Source: Thermomonas beijingensis (GTDB taxonomy: Bacteria; Pseudomonadota; Gammaproteobacteria; Xanthomonadales; Xanthomonadaceae). From it: a DNA stretch of 64,000 bases. Under the pieces are notes generated by a model, which had not been told where the DNA came from, did not search any database, and saw only the letters and a program-made list of their open reading frames with translations. A program made the translations under genes and the position numbers. Location: assembly GCF_020034655.1 (NCBI RefSeq), contig NZ_JAIQDJ010000001.1, forward strand, positions 1,054,001-1,118,000, read 5' to 3'. Positions 62,843-64,000 of the stretch are shown here, in pieces (position 1 is the first letter of the stretch; every line of letters begins with the position of its first letter).

Positions 62843-64000
62843 ATGACTGAATCCCAATCCATTTCCACCGCTGTTGTCCCCAGCTTGCACGTGATTCCAC
62901 GTGAAGCGCACAACATTTCCCGCAAACAGATGAGCCAAGGCACACTGCGTGTGCTGTACTGCCTGCGCGAGGCCGGCTTTGCGGCCTATCTGGTGGGGGG
63001 GGCGGTGCGCGACTTGCTGGTGGGCGGTGAGCCCAAGGATTTTGACGTGGCTACCGATGCCACTCCCGAGCAGGTCAAGGCGCTGTTTCGCAATTGCCGC
63101 TTGATTGGGCGCAGGTTTCGCTTGGCGCATGTGGTGTATGGCCGTGAAATCATCGAAGTGGCCACCTTTCGCGCCAATGGCGGTGATGACGAAGGCGACC
63201 GCCTGACCGACGATGGCGGCCGGCTGCTGCGCGATAACGTGTACGGCAGTATCGAGCACGATGCGGTACGCCGCGACTTCACCGCCAACGCGCTGTATTA
63301 CGCGATTGAAGATTTTTCGGTGCGCGATTACGTGGGGGGGTTTGCAGATGTGCAGGCACGGGTGCTGCGCCTGATTGGTGAGCCGGAAGCGCGCTATCGC
63401 GAAGACCCGGTGCGGATGCTGCGGGCGGCGCGGTTGGCGGCCAAGTTGGGATTCACGATTGCGCCGGCCACCGCCGAACCGATTGCACGGTTGGCCCCGT
63501 TGCTGGCCGATGCGTCGCCGGCGCGTTTGTTCGAAGAAACCCTGAAGATGTTCCTGTCGGGTCATGCAGTGGCCAGTTTTGAATTGCTGGAAGCGCATGG
63601 ATTGTTGCCGGTGTTGTTGCCGGAAACGGCGCAAGCCTTGCAGTCCAACAAGTCGGGTGCGTTGCGGCGGATGCTGGTGCAGGGCTTGCGCAACACCGAT
63701 GCGCGGGTGCATGCCGATCAGGCGGTGTCGCCGGCGTTCTTGTATGCGGTGTTGCTGTGGCCAGCGTATTGCCGTGCTTTGGCGCTGCTGCAAGCACAGG
63801 GCGTGCATGCGGCCGAAGCGCAGCGGCGTGCGGCCGATCGCGTCACCTTGCACCAAGTGGCGCGGATTGCGTTGCCGCGGCGGTTTTCGCAACCGATGCA
63901 GGAAATCTGGCTGTTGCAACCGCGCTTCACCTTGCGTCTGCGCAAGCGGGTGTTCCGCCTGCTGTCGCATCCGCGGTTTCGGGCCGCGTTCGATTTCCTC
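62843..64000 (+). CDS. pcnB: Poly(A) polymerase I, N-terminal part (cut by window edge)
   Basis: Adds 3' poly(A) tails that promote RNA decay; about 386 codons visible. Head domain with the nucleotidyltransferase motif AYLVGGAVRDLLVGGEPKDF and the DVATDATPEQV Asp pair, VVYGREIIEVATFR, RRDFTANALYYAI, and REDPVRMLRAARLAAKLGF. The basic N-terminal VVPSLHVIPREAHNISRKQ matches PcnB rather than CCA-adding enzyme, which fits the CCA being encoded in the adjacent tRNA gene. folK/panB usually follow; outside the window. Confidence 0.95.
   Translation, partial: MTESQSISTAVVPSLHVIPREAHNISRKQMSQGTLRVLYCLREAGFAAYLVGGAVRDLLVGGEPKDFDVATDATPEQVKALFRNCRLIGRRFRLAHVVYGREIIEVATFRANGGDDEGDRLTDDGGRLLRDNVYGSIEHDAVRRDFTANALYYAIEDFSVRDYVGGFADVQARVLRLIGEPEARYREDPVRMLRAARLAAKLGFTIAPATAEPIARLAPLLADASPARLFEETLKMFLSGHAVASFELLEAHGLLPVLLPETAQALQSNKSGALRRMLVQGLRNTDARVHADQAVSPAFLYAVLLWPAYCRALALLQAQGVHAAEAQRRAADRVTLHQVARIALPRRFSQPMQEIWLLQPRFTLRLRKRVFRLLSHPRFRAAFDFL

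Overview
The window is chromosomal DNA of a gammaproteobacterium, most likely of the Xanthomonadaceae (Lysobacterales). The grounds are the divergent rne/rluC pair, an infA-aat-trxB-ftsK-lolA-rarA-crcB block, a rpsA-ihfB-lapB block running into O-antigen-type genes, an agmatine deiminase/N-carbamoylputrescine amidase putrescine route, a kynurenine pathway block and an hrcA-grpE-dnaK-dnaJ cluster. GC is roughly 60% by eye and genes are tightly packed, with many stop/start overlaps. I see no insertion sequence, prophage, CRISPR array or rRNA operon. The genus cannot be fixed from the sequence alone.

Layout. 1-6.0 kb: 5' part of RNase E (minus), pseudouridine synthase RluC, pterin dehydratase, NfuA and a TonB/TolA-shaped repetitive membrane protein. 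6-16 kb: two small unknowns, asnS, an A-type Fe-S carrier, prfB (with its programmed frameshift), lysS, a TraB-family membrane protein, aguB, aqpZ, aguA, a small exported protein and a 41-residue L36. 16-24 kb: cmk, rpsA, ihfB, lapB, a WbpL-like and a WbpM-like polysaccharide gene, galU. 24-33 kb: infA, aat and trxB (minus), then ftsK, lolA, rarA, crcB and a second WecA-type transferase. 33-42.5 kb: a lipid-granule neighbourhood with a mini-phasin-like small gene, a TetR regulator, an acyl-CoA-binding protein, a fatty-alcohol-forming acyl-CoA reductase, a membrane protein with a restriction-nuclease-like fold, a phasin, a patatin lipase and a PHA-system protein. 42.6-47.2 kb: serC-pheA-hisC-aroA. 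47.2-50.9 kb: ACMSD-kynU-kmo, visibly richer in GC than its surroundings. 50.9-64 kb: recN, hrcA, grpE, dnaK, a TMEM175-like gene, dnaJ, tyrA, a DUF1631 protein, dapB, tRNA-Glu and the start of pcnB.

How the parts fit. Most of the window is housekeeping: translation, Fe-S assembly, division, lipoprotein transport, aromatic amino acids and heat shock. The best candidates for new biology are the acyl-CoA/fatty alcohol/granule-protein neighbourhood at 33.9-42.5 kb, with a small phasin-like gene not previously obvious, and a recurring promoter geometry. In that geometry a -10-like hexamer lies exactly 6 nt (7 nt for cmk) before the start codon of genes lacking a ribosome binding site (nfuA, the IscA-like gene, aguB, galU, rarA, ACMSD, and less perfectly cmk, hrcA and dapB), suggesting a set of leaderless mRNAs. 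Also notable are RpoH-type promoters before grpE and dnaK, active-site substitutions in two polysaccharide enzymes, a TMEM175-like gene inside dnaK-dnaJ, a broken serC-to-rpsA supraoperon, and a compositional island with an in-frame 12-bp repeat in kynU.
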